From: Bacteroides sp. | GTDB taxonomy: Bacteria > Bacteroidota > Bacteroidia > Bacteroidales > Bacteroidaceae | Direction: 5' to 3' | Assembly (NCBI GenBank): GCA_030152865.1 | Contig: JASLIW010000093.1 | Location: 1-9,544 of the forward strand | Length of the DNA stretch: 9,544 bases | Shown: positions 1 through 7,870 of the stretch, piece by piece | Position numbering within the stretch: the first letter of the stretch is position 1 | How the letters are laid out: each line of letters opens with the position of its first letter | Made by a program: the position numbers and the translations under genes | Notes under the pieces: generated by a model | Told to the model about the DNA's origin: nothing | Databases searched by the model: none | What the model saw: only the letters and a program-made list of their open reading frames with translations

Positions 1-39
1 CTCAAAAGTCGTCAATAAACTCTTTGAGTAATCGTTCTC

Positions 40-1509
40 TTATAGAGCGGGTGGCTGACCTAATGGAGGCTTTATAAGTTCTGGCTTGCCAAAAATATCT
101 CGCAACAATTTATTGAAACTCTCTTCAAAACATACTTTATCCCTCATATCGATGTAGCGGCTTCCACTAAGTGCCACTGGTATAGAGCTTTTTATTGAGC
201 CTGATCTCAGCAATGGTATAAATTTCGTTCGATTTTTACTATCATTAAATATATTTGAAGAAATGATTGAAAACTCATATCCAACTCCCCCACTGAGATC
301 ATCAGTTTTCTTCTTATAATTAGGAGTCAGTATACAAATTACTCGATTTGATTTAACTATGGATTGCTCCATAAACAAAGGAAGAGGGCTACCGAAAGGA
401 CCCAAATCCCACTTATCTAGTTTAACATCTACCCCTTTCTCTCTTAACTTTGTAGCTAAGTTAAGAACCCACTTCTCATGTTCCTCGCCATCCCAAGAGT
501 ATGAAATGAATACGATAGGAGCTTTGTCATCTTCAACTGAAACATTTTTAAACTCACTACTACTTCTATTTAAAGAAACAGTTTGATCTACTACTTGCAC
601 CTGCTTATTAACTAAATCAATTTTTCCATCTAGTAGTTTATATGAGAAATTATTGCTAGCAAGTAAGTCATTTATGATTCTAGAGAAATCATTATCTTGA
701 TTATAATCAGCAAAAAACTCTATGGCATCAAACACCTGATATGGATAGTTATGAAGAATAAAATCTTCTAAGGATTCGGTTTCAGTGTATTTTTTATTGG
801 CATTAAAACACATAGGGGTATAATGCTCCCTAATATCTCCTAAGACCGCTTCTTTCGTGCTGATGGAATAGTGCCAATTCGTTTCGGTTGTTATATCTTC
901 AACCCCATCATACCTAGTAAATATATTCATGATTTCTCTGCGTATCTTCCTAGATATAGAAGTTTTTATAACACCTGATTTTATATCTGCTTTATGCCGT
1001 ATTGAAAAAGGTTTAAACTTCCCACTCAACACTTCTTCTCGAGACAAAGATCTCCATGAATAAATATCTCTACCAGATATTTTGTCGACTACATAGAGTT
1101 CGTATCCGTCGACTTTTATTAATGCATTAATCTTAGCATAGTACTCTTTCCAATACCCTTGATCATCTCTATATTCTGGATGAAAAACAGCACATAAAAA
1201 ATTCAGTAAAACAGCATCATCACCTTTCAGTAAGCCAAAACGATCATCACTAAATACCCAGCCAAATTCATAATCCTCATTATTTATAGTATGTTGCCAG
1301 ATATCCTCTTTTACATTATTAAATCGAGCATCATAACTAGGCATATCTTCTAAGGGATAAAGCTGTTCCAGAAACTCTAATTCAGTAAGTCTACCATAAT
1401 ACGGATAAAAAAACTTATCTTTTGTATCACTCCACCAATTATCTTCTGTGTAACCTTCTTTAAATAACTCTATAATATCCCTTCTTGTGATCCCTGTGAT
1501 TTTTTGCAT
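40..1509 (-). CDS. AbiJ-type N-terminal domain + SEFIR (TIR-like) domain defence effector
   Basis: 489 residues, probably a cytosolic abortive-infection effector. The C-terminal part (about 331-455) is a clear SEFIR/TIR-type domain: it opens with the beta strand VFISYSWD, continues through HEKWV, the LDKWDL segment (about 364-369), LTPNYKKK and GGVGYE. E412 in GGVGYE occupies the place of the catalytic glutamate of NAD-cleaving TIR domains (inference). The N-terminus (about 1-155: ITRRDI, YYGRL, the LYPLEDMPS segment, DIWQH, WVFSDDRF) resembles AbiJ N-terminal-type domains found on many defence effectors. A second region (about 185-300), with PYQVFDAIEFF and YKLLDGKI, also resembles such sensor modules. 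The tail (IKPPLGQPP) is proline rich. It starts 43 nt after hsdR with no terminator between, so co-transcription with the restriction operon is likely. The start is the only Met before the first conserved segment. Sampled GC is about 30%, lower than hsdR, suggesting separate acquisition. SEFIR proteins of other bacteria defend against phage by depleting NAD+; that activity here, and the trigger, are inferred. Confidence 0.85.
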   Translation of the reverse strand: MQKITGITRRDIIELFKEGYTEDNWWSDTKDKFFYPYYGRLTELEFLEQLYPLEDMPSYDARFNNVKEDIWQHTINNEDYEFGWVFSDDRFGLLKGDDAVLLNFLCAVFHPEYRDDQGYWKEYYAKINALIKVDGYELYVVDKISGRDIYSWRSLSREEVLSGKFKPFSIRHKADIKSGVIKTSISRKIRREIMNIFTRYDGVEDITTETNWHYSISTKEAVLGDIREHYTPMCFNANKKYTETESLEDFILHNYPYQVFDAIEFFADYNQDNDFSRIINDLLASNNFSYKLLDGKIDLVNKQVQVVDQTVSLNRSSSEFKNVSVEDDKAPIVFISYSWDGEEHEKWVLNLATKLREKGVDVKLDKWDLGPFGSPLPLFMEQSIVKSNRVICILTPNYKKKTDDLSGGVGYEFSIISSNIFNDSKNRTKFIPLLRSGSIKSSIPVALSGSRYIDMRDKVCFEESFNKLLRDIFGKPELIKPPLGQPPAL

Positions 1510-1552
1510 TTCTCTGTCTTTTACTTACAACACCCTATTATCTACAAATAGC

Positions 1553-4500
1553 CTACTCTATCTGCCTAGCCAGCTCTTCAGCCTGTTTTATAACTGCATC
1601 GGTAGCTAACTTCTGCATATCAGGTGGAAATCCATATCTCCGCAACAGTCGCTTCACAGACACCTTCAGTTTAGCCTTGACAGACTCTTTAATCGTCCAG
1701 TCGATAGAAGCGTTTCTTCTAATCGTATCAGTAAGAGCTACTGCAAGCTCTCTCAACATGTCTTTACCCATAAGCTCACGAGCACTCTCATTCTGGGCTA
1801 CTGCAGTATAAAAAGCATACTCGTAATCAGTCAAACCCATTTCTTGGGCTTCTTTATCACTTTCGGTGATTGATTTGCTGAGCTTTATTAACTCCTCAAT
1901 CACTTCTGCAGCCGTCAGTATTTTATTATGATAGCGTTTGATAGAATCTTCCAAACGAGCTATTAGCGTTTTTCCTTGTACGATATTTGTCTTAGAACGT
2001 GTTTTTATTTCATCCCTCAGTATTTTTTTGAGCACCTCAATCGCTATATTTTTATGCTCCATTCCCTTAATCTCTTCCATAAACTCCTCCGATAGAATAG
2101 AGATATCGGGCTTCTTTATCCCTGCAGCATCAAACACATCTATGACTTGATCTGAGACCAAAGCACTGTCTATCACTTGTCTAATTGTAGTTTCAATAGA
2201 TTCATCACGTACTGTATCGGCACCTTCCACTGTTCCTCCGCCTTCAAGCTTAACTAGCCGTGCCTTAATAGCCTGATAAAAAGCTATCTCATCAGCTAAA
2301 GCCATCGCTTCTTCATTGGGCACAGCAATAGCAAAAGCCTTAGATAGGGCAGAGACCTCATCTATAAGCCGTTTCCGTCCATCTTCTACTCCTAAGATAA
2401 ATTCTTGAGCCTCCAAGATAAGCTTCAGTTTCTGCTGCGTATTGGCTGTAAAGTAGGCTTTATAATCAAACCCATGAAAGAGTTGGCGAATCACCTCTAT
2501 CTTTTCTAACACTATTTCAACTGCTTGTTCTTGTGCTATGGTAGGATCTCCCTTACCTCCAGCATCGGAGTAAAAGGACAAGGCTTCTTTAAGGTCTGAA
2601 GCAATGCCCAAATAATCTACAATTAAGCCCCCAGGCTTATCCTTATATACTCGGTTCACCCTGGCAATCGCCTGCATTAGGTTGTGCCCTTTCATCGGCT
2701 TATCTATGTATAGAGTATGTAAGCAAGGCGCATCAAAGCCTGTAAGCCACATATCACAGACAATCACTAGCTGTAGCTCATCTTCAGGGTTTTTCATTCT
2801 GTCAGCTAACAAACGACGATCTTGCTTAGAAGTATGATGCTTGGCTAACAAGGGTCCATCAGAAGAGGCTGAGGTCATAATCACCTTTAATTTTCCTTTC
2901 GTGAGCTCATCACTATGCCAGCTCGGTTGGAGCCGAATAAGTGCTTCATAGAGTTCGGCTGCTATACGCCTACTCATGGCTACTACCATAGCCTTACCCT
3001 CAAACACCTTTTGACGCTCTCCAAAGTGAAACAAGATATCTTTAGCAATCAAGTCTGTACGCTCTGTAGTACCTACGAGTGCCTCAAGTTGAGTCCAGCG
3101 TGCTTTCATCTTCTCAGTTTCACTCATATCATCATACTTCAACTCCTCATCTAGTTCTTCGATAAGCCTTCTGCCCTCCTCAGTCAGTTCTATCTTTGCG
3201 AGCCTACTTTCGTAATATATCGGAACAGTAGCTCCGTCTTCAACAGCTTGTGCGATGTCATACACATCAATATAATTACCAAATACAGCGGGTGTATTTT
3301 TATCAGTACCCTCTATAGGTGTACCTGTGAAACCCAGGTAAGTAGCATTGGGCAAGGCATCACGCATATATTTCGCAAAGCCATATACAGTCTTCTTTCC
3401 GATGACATTCCCTTGCTCATCTTTGGCATCTACCACTTTGGCTTTAAAGCCATATTGAGTACGATGCGCCTCATCAGCTATTACTATGATATTTTCACGA
3501 TTAGATAAGGTATCAAACTGATTACCGTCGTCGGGTTGAAACTTCTGAATCGTAGTAAAAACAATTCCACCTGAACGCACCTTCAGCAACTCTTTGAGCT
3601 GGCTAATACTTTCTGCCTGCACAGGAGTCTGTCGTAGTAATTCGCTAGACGAGACAAAGGTATCAAACAGCTGGTCATCCAGATCATTGCGATCAGTTAT
3701 TACCACAACAGTAGGATTGTCCATTCGTTGCACTATTTTGCCAGTATAGAATACCATAGATAGTGATTTACCACTGCCTTGCGTATGCCATACTACTCCA
3801 CCCTTACGGTCTCCTACACGCTGTGTTTGCACATCGGCCAGCCCATACGCTAATGGGGATTCTGCAACCCTAGCGATATCTACCTGCTCTTCTATATAGC
3901 CCGAAGCACGTAAGGTAGAATCTACTGCTTTATTTACCGCGTAATACTGATGATAAGCAGCTATTTTCTTTACAGTACTTATCGTAATTAAGCCATGAGC
4001 ATCTTCCGCCTTAGACTTCTCAAAGACTGTAAAATAGCGAATCAAATCAAGTAAAGTCACTGGATTAAGCATGCCCTTAATCAGGGTAAGCAAAGGTATA
4101 TCATGACGATGTGCTTCTTTTTTGCCATCAGCTGTTTTCCACGACATAAAACGCGTAAAACCTGCCGATAGCGAACCTGCCTGTGCATCTAGACCATCGG
4201 ATATTACATTGATGGCATTGTAGGTAAAAAGCGAAGGAATAGTAGCTTTATACGTTTCGATCTGCTGATAAGCTGATTTTAGAGTAGCGTTTTCATCGGT
4301 AGGGTTTTTGAGCTCTAGCAAGACAAGTGGCAAGCCATTGACAAACAAAAGAATGTCTGGGCGTTTTGTTTTGCCATCCTCTTCTATGGTATATTGGTTA
4401 CAAGCTACAAAATCATTATTCAGGGGATGTTCAAAATCAATCAAGTACACACGCTCACCTCGCTCCTCACCCTCCTGCTGATAGCTTACAGGAATCCCTT

Positions 4501-4783
4501 CGGTGAGCAAGCGATGAAAAGCTTCATTGTTTGCTAGAAGTTCGGGCGAGTGAATTTGATTCAATTGGCGGAGCGCATCTTGAAGTAGGTCTTCACTCAG
4601 TGTAGTATTGATGCTGCGCACAGCTGCTTCGAGCCGCCCTTGCAAGATTACTTCTTGATAAGAGTTTCTCTGGGGATTATCACCACCAGGGGCTATACTC
4701 CCCCCATGAAGTACCTCATACCCCAGCGCCTCCAACTCTTGGAGTGCCATTTGTTCGATATCGTCTTCGTAAAGTTTCTTCAT
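1553..4783 (-). CDS. hsdR: Type I restriction enzyme, R (motor/nuclease) subunit HsdR
   Basis: 1076 residues, the ATP-dependent DNA translocase and endonuclease subunit that joins HsdM2HsdS to cut unmodified DNA. The nuclease domain shows the PD-(D/E)xK core: D143 in RPDILLF, then E157 and K159 in LLELK, followed by the QxxxY motif (Q174, Y178). The superfamily 2 helicase motor is complete: Walker A GSGKS (336-340), motif Ia TDRNDLDDQ (363-371), DEAH (437-440), motif III FTGTPI (485-490), motif V DMWLTGFDAP (677-686) and motif VI QAIARVNR (704-711). The remainder to the C-terminus is mostly helical, as expected for the part that docks on HsdM/HsdS. Length fits the EcoR124-like (roughly 1,000-residue) R subunits. 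It begins 12 nt after the hsdS stop; the leader has no clear Shine-Dalgarno, normal for Bacteroidota. No frameshift or lost catalytic residue is visible, so the enzyme should be active. Sampled GC is about 44%. Confidence 0.97.
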   Translation of the reverse strand: MKKLYEDDIEQMALQELEALGYEVLHGGSIAPGGDNPQRNSYQEVILQGRLEAAVRSINTTLSEDLLQDALRQLNQIHSPELLANNEAFHRLLTEGIPVSYQQEGEERGERVYLIDFEHPLNNDFVACNQYTIEEDGKTKRPDILLFVNGLPLVLLELKNPTDENATLKSAYQQIETYKATIPSLFTYNAINVISDGLDAQAGSLSAGFTRFMSWKTADGKKEAHRHDIPLLTLIKGMLNPVTLLDLIRYFTVFEKSKAEDAHGLITISTVKKIAAYHQYYAVNKAVDSTLRASGYIEEQVDIARVAESPLAYGLADVQTQRVGDRKGGVVWHTQGSGKSLSMVFYTGKIVQRMDNPTVVVITDRNDLDDQLFDTFVSSSELLRQTPVQAESISQLKELLKVRSGGIVFTTIQKFQPDDGNQFDTLSNRENIIVIADEAHRTQYGFKAKVVDAKDEQGNVIGKKTVYGFAKYMRDALPNATYLGFTGTPIEGTDKNTPAVFGNYIDVYDIAQAVEDGATVPIYYESRLAKIELTEEGRRLIEELDEELKYDDMSETEKMKARWTQLEALVGTTERTDLIAKDILFHFGERQKVFEGKAMVVAMSRRIAAELYEALIRLQPSWHSDELTKGKLKVIMTSASSDGPLLAKHHTSKQDRRLLADRMKNPEDELQLVIVCDMWLTGFDAPCLHTLYIDKPMKGHNLMQAIARVNRVYKDKPGGLIVDYLGIASDLKEALSFYSDAGGKGDPTIAQEQAVEIVLEKIEVIRQLFHGFDYKAYFTANTQQKLKLILEAQEFILGVEDGRKRLIDEVSALSKAFAIAVPNEEAMALADEIAFYQAIKARLVKLEGGGTVEGADTVRDESIETTIRQVIDSALVSDQVIDVFDAAGIKKPDISILSEEFMEEIKGMEHKNIAIEVLKKILRDEIKTRSKTNIVQGKTLIARLEDSIKRYHNKILTAAEVIEELIKLSKSITESDKEAQEMGLTDYEYAFYTAVAQNESARELMGKDMLRELAVALTDTIRRNASIDWTIKESVKAKLKVSVKRLLRRYGFPPDMQKLATDAVIKQAEELARQIE

Positions 4784-4795
4784 AGCATTATGATC

Positions 4796-5947
4796 TTAAT
4801 CGGCTAGTTTCACCCGCACTGCTCCACTCATCAGTTTAGGCAAGAGGGTGTCTCGCATTTTGGTTAGGGTTTGGATTTGTAGTTGATTGGATTCGATTTT
4901 AGTGAAATAAGGAGATACTATTTTAGTATAATAAAACACCCTATCTTGTGGATAGTGAGGAAAAGCAATGCTCTTTAAGTTCTTCTGATTTAGCTTTGGC
5001 TGAACGGCACCTGTTATATATTGCTGAATTTTCTTATTCTTTAGAAATACCCAAATAAAACTATTAGAGTAAGGAGGCTTACCTGTCATTATATGAGTAT
5101 GATTATTAACCCAAAACTTTCCTCGTGCATATTGTAAAACTGGATAACCTTCTTCTGTTAGAACACTACCATCCTCTGCCATTAAAATATAATTACCTTC
5201 AAAAATATAAGAATTAACATAATCCATTATAGTAGCTGCACCATAATATGGATACAACTGTCCATCTTTCATTTTACTCCTCTCTATTTTAGACAGAGGT
5301 ACTCTTTTATAGTCATATAAATTAATTACATCTCCCAACGTTTTTTCCTCCCAATCCTCCTCAGCTTCTTCAATGAACCACTGACGAAATAAAGTTTCTG
5401 CTAGCTGCTCCAGCGTTTCATTCTGCTGTTGAAGCAACTCTATTTTATCATCTAAATTGGATAAAACCTCTGCTATCGCTTTTTGTTCTTTTAATGGGGG
5501 AAGGAAAATAGGTATAGACTTTACGACCTTTGCTGAAATTTCAGCAAAAGTTGTACCTGTACCTAGCTGTTGAAGATAATCAGCTTTTGATTTTAACCAA
5601 TAATATAAAAACAGATTATTAAGTGGCCCATTATCTTTTAATACGAAGCTTTTAAACCCTTGATTAGTACAAACATCAACACCAGCTATAGCCAAATACC
5701 CAATAGGTGCTCTAGATGACATTAAAACAGAGTTTTTAGGAAGCATTTGTGTTGAAGAGTTTTCATAACCTTCCCTTGTGATATAACGCTCTCCACCAAA
5801 AATATAACGCTTTGAAAAGTTACTCAGATCTCTTGGAGTTAACCATGGTATATCTCCACCCCAATAAGATTCTTTTTTAGTAGAAGGTGTTCCTCCTCCA
5901 ATAACATCAGTTACATCCCCCAACTTTACCTCTTTCCACTCCTTCAT
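4796..5947 (-). CDS. hsdS: Type I restriction enzyme, specificity subunit HsdS
   Basis: 383 residues, the DNA-recognition subunit that sets the bipartite target for both methylation and cleavage. It has the canonical two-fold layout: target recognition domain 1 (about 1-150, starting WKEVKLGDV, with GGGTPST and IPWLTPRDL), a central conserved helical spacer (about 152-192, from LKEQKAIAEVLSNLDDKI to LFRQWF), target recognition domain 2 (about 199-345, starting WEEKTLGDV, with YPYYGA, AEDGSVL and NNHTHI), and a second conserved helix (about 350-378, ending LLPKLMSGAVRV). The repeated W-(K/E)-E-x-x-LGDV opening of each half shows the duplication. Its ATG overlaps the hsdM stop as ATGA, so translation is probably coupled. 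Base composition is mosaic: both recognition domains are about 32-33% GC, while the central helix is about 40% and hsdM about 46%, as expected if recognition domains were exchanged by recombination. The recognised DNA sequence cannot be read from this gene. Confidence 0.96.
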   Translation of the reverse strand: MKEWKEVKLGDVTDVIGGGTPSTKKESYWGGDIPWLTPRDLSNFSKRYIFGGERYITREGYENSSTQMLPKNSVLMSSRAPIGYLAIAGVDVCTNQGFKSFVLKDNGPLNNLFLYYWLKSKADYLQQLGTGTTFAEISAKVVKSIPIFLPPLKEQKAIAEVLSNLDDKIELLQQQNETLEQLAETLFRQWFIEEAEEDWEEKTLGDVINLYDYKRVPLSKIERSKMKDGQLYPYYGAATIMDYVNSYIFEGNYILMAEDGSVLTEEGYPVLQYARGKFWVNNHTHIMTGKPPYSNSFIWVFLKNKKIQQYITGAVQPKLNQKNLKSIAFPHYPQDRVFYYTKIVSPYFTKIESNQLQIQTLTKMRDTLLPKLMSGAVRVKLAD

Positions 5948-7491
5948 TCTTCCTCCTTTTGAATTTGTAGTAAGCTCAAGCTCTCTTTAATTTTTGCATT
6001 GATGCGGTCTTCTTCCGCCATCTGTTCCATCAGTTGGTTATGAAGAGAAGTAAAACGCTCTTCAAAATCAAAATCATCCTCTTCTTCGGGCAAGCCCACA
6101 TAGCGACCAGGAGTAAGAATATAGTCTTTCTCTCTTACCTCATCAATTGAAGCGGCGCAACAAAAACCAGGAATATCTTTGTAATCCCCACCTATATTTC
6201 TCCAATTGTGGTAGGTAGAAGCTACCTGCTGGATATCTTCGGCACTAAACTCTATATTACGTCGATTGATAGGGGTACCTAAGTTACGTGCATCAATAAA
6301 AAGGATCTCTTTGGAACGATCGCGAAACTTATGATTGGTACGGTTGCGACTCATAAACCACAAAGAAGCAGGAATCTGTGTATTCAAAAACAGCTTACCT
6401 GGTAGGTTTACAATGCAATCAATCAAGCCCTGCTCAATCAATTCTTTGCGAATCTCACCCTCACCACCCGACTCCGAAGTAAGCGAACCTTTGGCTAGTA
6501 CAAAACCAGCCTGACCCGTAGGAGCCATGTGATATACAAAATGCTGTATCCACCCAAAGTTAGCATTTCCCTCGGGAGGAACACCATATTGCCAACGTGC
6601 ATCTTTACGCAGCTCAGCTTGGCCCCAATCACTCATATTAAAGGGAGGATTGGCTATGATGTAGTCGGCTTTTAAGTCTTTGTGTGCATCATTGAGGAAA
6701 GAACCCTCACTGTTCCACTTCACCTGTGAGCTATCAATCCCCCGTATGGCTAAATTCATTTTGCACAGCTTCCAAGTAGTTTGATTGCTTTCTTGTCCAT
6801 AAATAGAGATGTCATTGACAAGACCTTGATGCTTCTCAACAAACTGTTGAGACTGAACAAACAAGCCACCTGAGCCGCAGCAAGGGTCAAAAACTCTACC
6901 TTCGTAGGGCTCTAGCATCTCTACAAGTAGCTCTACAATGCTACGAGGCGTATAGAACTGCCCGCCTTGCTTACCCTCGGCCAAGGCAAACTCACCCAAA
7001 AAGTACTCAAACACATGTCCCAAAATGTCGGCACTGCGTTCTTGCACCTCATCCATGGCAATATTACCAATCAGATCGATCAATTCACCTAGACTTTTTG
7101 GATCTAAATTAGAGCGTGCATACACCTTGGGCAAGACTCCCCTCAGTGACGTATTTTCTTTTTCCAACGCATCCATAGCTTCATCGACAGTAGTACCAAT
7201 CTGCGTAGATTTTGCCTGTGCTACTAGGTAATCCCAACGCGCCTTTTTAGGAACAAAAAACACATTTTCTGCTTTGTACTCGTCACGATCTTCTGGGTCT
7301 GCTCCGAGTTCTTGCTCTTTAACCAGCTCAGCATGCAATGCTTCAAACGCATTTGAGATATATTTTAAAAAAATCAATCCTAATACAACGTGCTTATACT
7401 CGGCTGCATCTATATTTTTACGAAGCTTATCTGCAGCCTTAAACAGCTGCTGTTCAATAGATTCTTTGTTCTTATTTTTTTGTTTTGCCAT
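5944..7491 (-). CDS. hsdM: Type I restriction enzyme, N6-adenine methyltransferase subunit HsdM
   Basis: 515 residues, first gene of the operon. It transfers a methyl group from S-adenosylmethionine to N6 of adenine in the HsdS target, protecting host DNA, and forms the core of the restriction complex. The N-terminal helical domain is typical (EQQLFKAADKLR at about 13-24, then VVLGLIFLKYISNAFE). The catalytic domain has motif X-like QFYTPRSIVELLVEML (178-193), AdoMet-binding motif I DPCCGSGG (202-209) and catalytic motif IV NPPF (281-284). The C-terminal part runs through LPGKLFLNTQIPASLWF and ILFIDARNLG to the acidic segment EEEDDFDFEERF before a final helix, as usual for this family. Length matches family norms. 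The start MAKQKNKNKE precedes the conserved domain directly; the leader is purely A/T rich. It is divergent from the Cys-rich gene at 7648, so its promoter should lie in 7492-7647. Confidence 0.97.
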   Translation of the reverse strand: MAKQKNKNKESIEQQLFKAADKLRKNIDAAEYKHVVLGLIFLKYISNAFEALHAELVKEQELGADPEDRDEYKAENVFFVPKKARWDYLVAQAKSTQIGTTVDEAMDALEKENTSLRGVLPKVYARSNLDPKSLGELIDLIGNIAMDEVQERSADILGHVFEYFLGEFALAEGKQGGQFYTPRSIVELLVEMLEPYEGRVFDPCCGSGGLFVQSQQFVEKHQGLVNDISIYGQESNQTTWKLCKMNLAIRGIDSSQVKWNSEGSFLNDAHKDLKADYIIANPPFNMSDWGQAELRKDARWQYGVPPEGNANFGWIQHFVYHMAPTGQAGFVLAKGSLTSESGGEGEIRKELIEQGLIDCIVNLPGKLFLNTQIPASLWFMSRNRTNHKFRDRSKEILFIDARNLGTPINRRNIEFSAEDIQQVASTYHNWRNIGGDYKDIPGFCCAASIDEVREKDYILTPGRYVGLPEEEDDFDFEERFTSLHNQLMEQMAEEDRINAKIKESLSLLQIQKEEE

Positions 7492-7515
7492 TTTTATTTA
7501 CTACTATTTTGAAGA

Positions 7516-7528
7516 GGTAAATATTACC
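7516..7528. repeat. Short palindrome GGTAA-ATA-TTACC upstream of hsdM
   Basis: Perfect 5-bp arms around a 3-nt centre, 25 to 37 nt upstream of the hsdM start. It could be an operator or part of the 5' untranslated region. No regulator is encoded beside the RM operon apart from the TAC antitoxin, and the sequence does not resemble the inverted repeat in front of the toxin. Five-bp arms can occur by chance in A/T-rich DNA. Confidence 0.25.
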
Positions 7529-7593
7529 CCAATTTAAACAAGTAGTTAAATATACGCAATATTTAAGAGCCTGTAATAATTTAAGAACTAAAA

Positions 7594-7622
7594 ATGGGAA
7601 CGACCCATACCCTCCTGAGGGT
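7594..7622. repeat. Two abutting inverted repeats before the Cys-rich gene
   Basis: Two perfect inverted repeats sit directly next to each other: ATGGG-N5-CCCAT (7594-7608), then ACCCTC-CT-GAGGGT (7609-7622). They begin 26 to 54 nt upstream of the likely ATG at 7648 and are G/C rich inside otherwise A/T-rich DNA. They could be a double operator, or two hairpins in the leader RNA. The second hairpin followed by TTAATATTAATTTT also loosely resembles an attenuator, but the run is not a clean U-tract. Function is unassigned. Confidence 0.45.
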
Positions 7623-7647
7623 TAATATTAATTTTAAATCTTTTATT

Positions 7648-7851
7648 ATGAAGTATTATGTCAACAAAAATGCTCAACCCACTGGTGAGCATGAAGTACA
7701 CGAAGAAACTTGCTCATATCTACCCTCTCCCAATAATAGGAAGGATTTAGGAGAGTTTTCGAGCTGCCACGGTGCAGTGCAGAGAGCTAAAGAGCTTTAC
7801 TCTAATGTAGATGGATGTTACTATTGCTGCAAACCTTGTCATACAAGATAG
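7648..7851 (+). CDS. Small Cys/His-rich protein, putative metal-binding (Ada-like Cys pattern)
   Basis: 67 residues, cytosolic, with no signal peptide or membrane segment. Six cysteines (C22, C40, C57, C60, C61, C64) and histidines at 15, 18, 41 and 65. The layout is an H-x-E-x-x-C element, then NR (30-31), LGEF with C40, an amphipathic helix (AVQRAKELY), then the cluster GCYYCCKPCH. This order, H..C..NR..F..A.....GC..C, recalls the zinc-binding module of Ada and related small zinc domains, though the similarity is by pattern only. I recall uncharacterised small bacterial proteins of this look, but cannot name a family. The frame is open from an ATG at 7594, but that upstream part lies in inverted repeats and has no conserved look, so I prefer MKYYVNKNAQ at 7648. 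It is divergent from hsdM and convergent with the TAC module. Role unknown: a metal-binding accessory or regulator is possible. Confidence 0.7.
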   Translation: MKYYVNKNAQPTGEHEVHEETCSYLPSPNNRKDLGEFSSCHGAVQRAKELYSNVDGCYYCCKPCHTR

Positions 7852-7870
7852 CATTCATTTATTACTCAGT

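Larger units (their letters stand above)
7492..7647. promoter_or_regulatory. Divergent intergenic control region between hsdM and the Cys-rich small gene
   Basis: 156 nt of A/T-rich DNA separating two divergent starts, so it should carry promoters for both directions. Only partial matches to the Bacteroidota -7 consensus (TAnnTTTG) are visible: TAATTTTA at 7629-7636 on the plus strand and TATATTTA at 7547-7554 on the minus strand. Neither has a good TTG-type -33 element at the expected distance, so I do not assign exact promoters. The region also holds a short palindrome (7516-7528) and two abutting inverted repeats (7594-7622), listed separately. Confidence 0.5.

Noticed and set aside
1..28. 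Inverted repeat CTCAAA-N16-TTTGAG after the SEFIR stop
   Set aside because: Only 6 A/T-leaning base pairs with a long loop and no U-tract inside the window; not enough to call a terminator, and what lies beyond the edge is not visible.
359..586. Plus-strand open frame inside the SEFIR gene
   Set aside because: Lies antisense to a well-supported gene and has no recognisable motif; a frame shadow. The same holds for plus-strand frames at 1938-2150, 2915-3154, 3248-3508, 7025-7231 and 7274-7537.
4796..5947. Phase-variable (inverting) hsdS locus
   Set aside because: No second hsdS copy, no partial hsdS, no inverted recombination site and no site-specific recombinase gene is present in the window.
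7594..7647. Upstream ATG giving an 85-residue form of the Cys-rich protein
   Set aside because: The extra 18 residues are encoded by two inverted repeats and A/T-rich leader and look unlike the compact domain; the ATG at 7648 gives a natural start.
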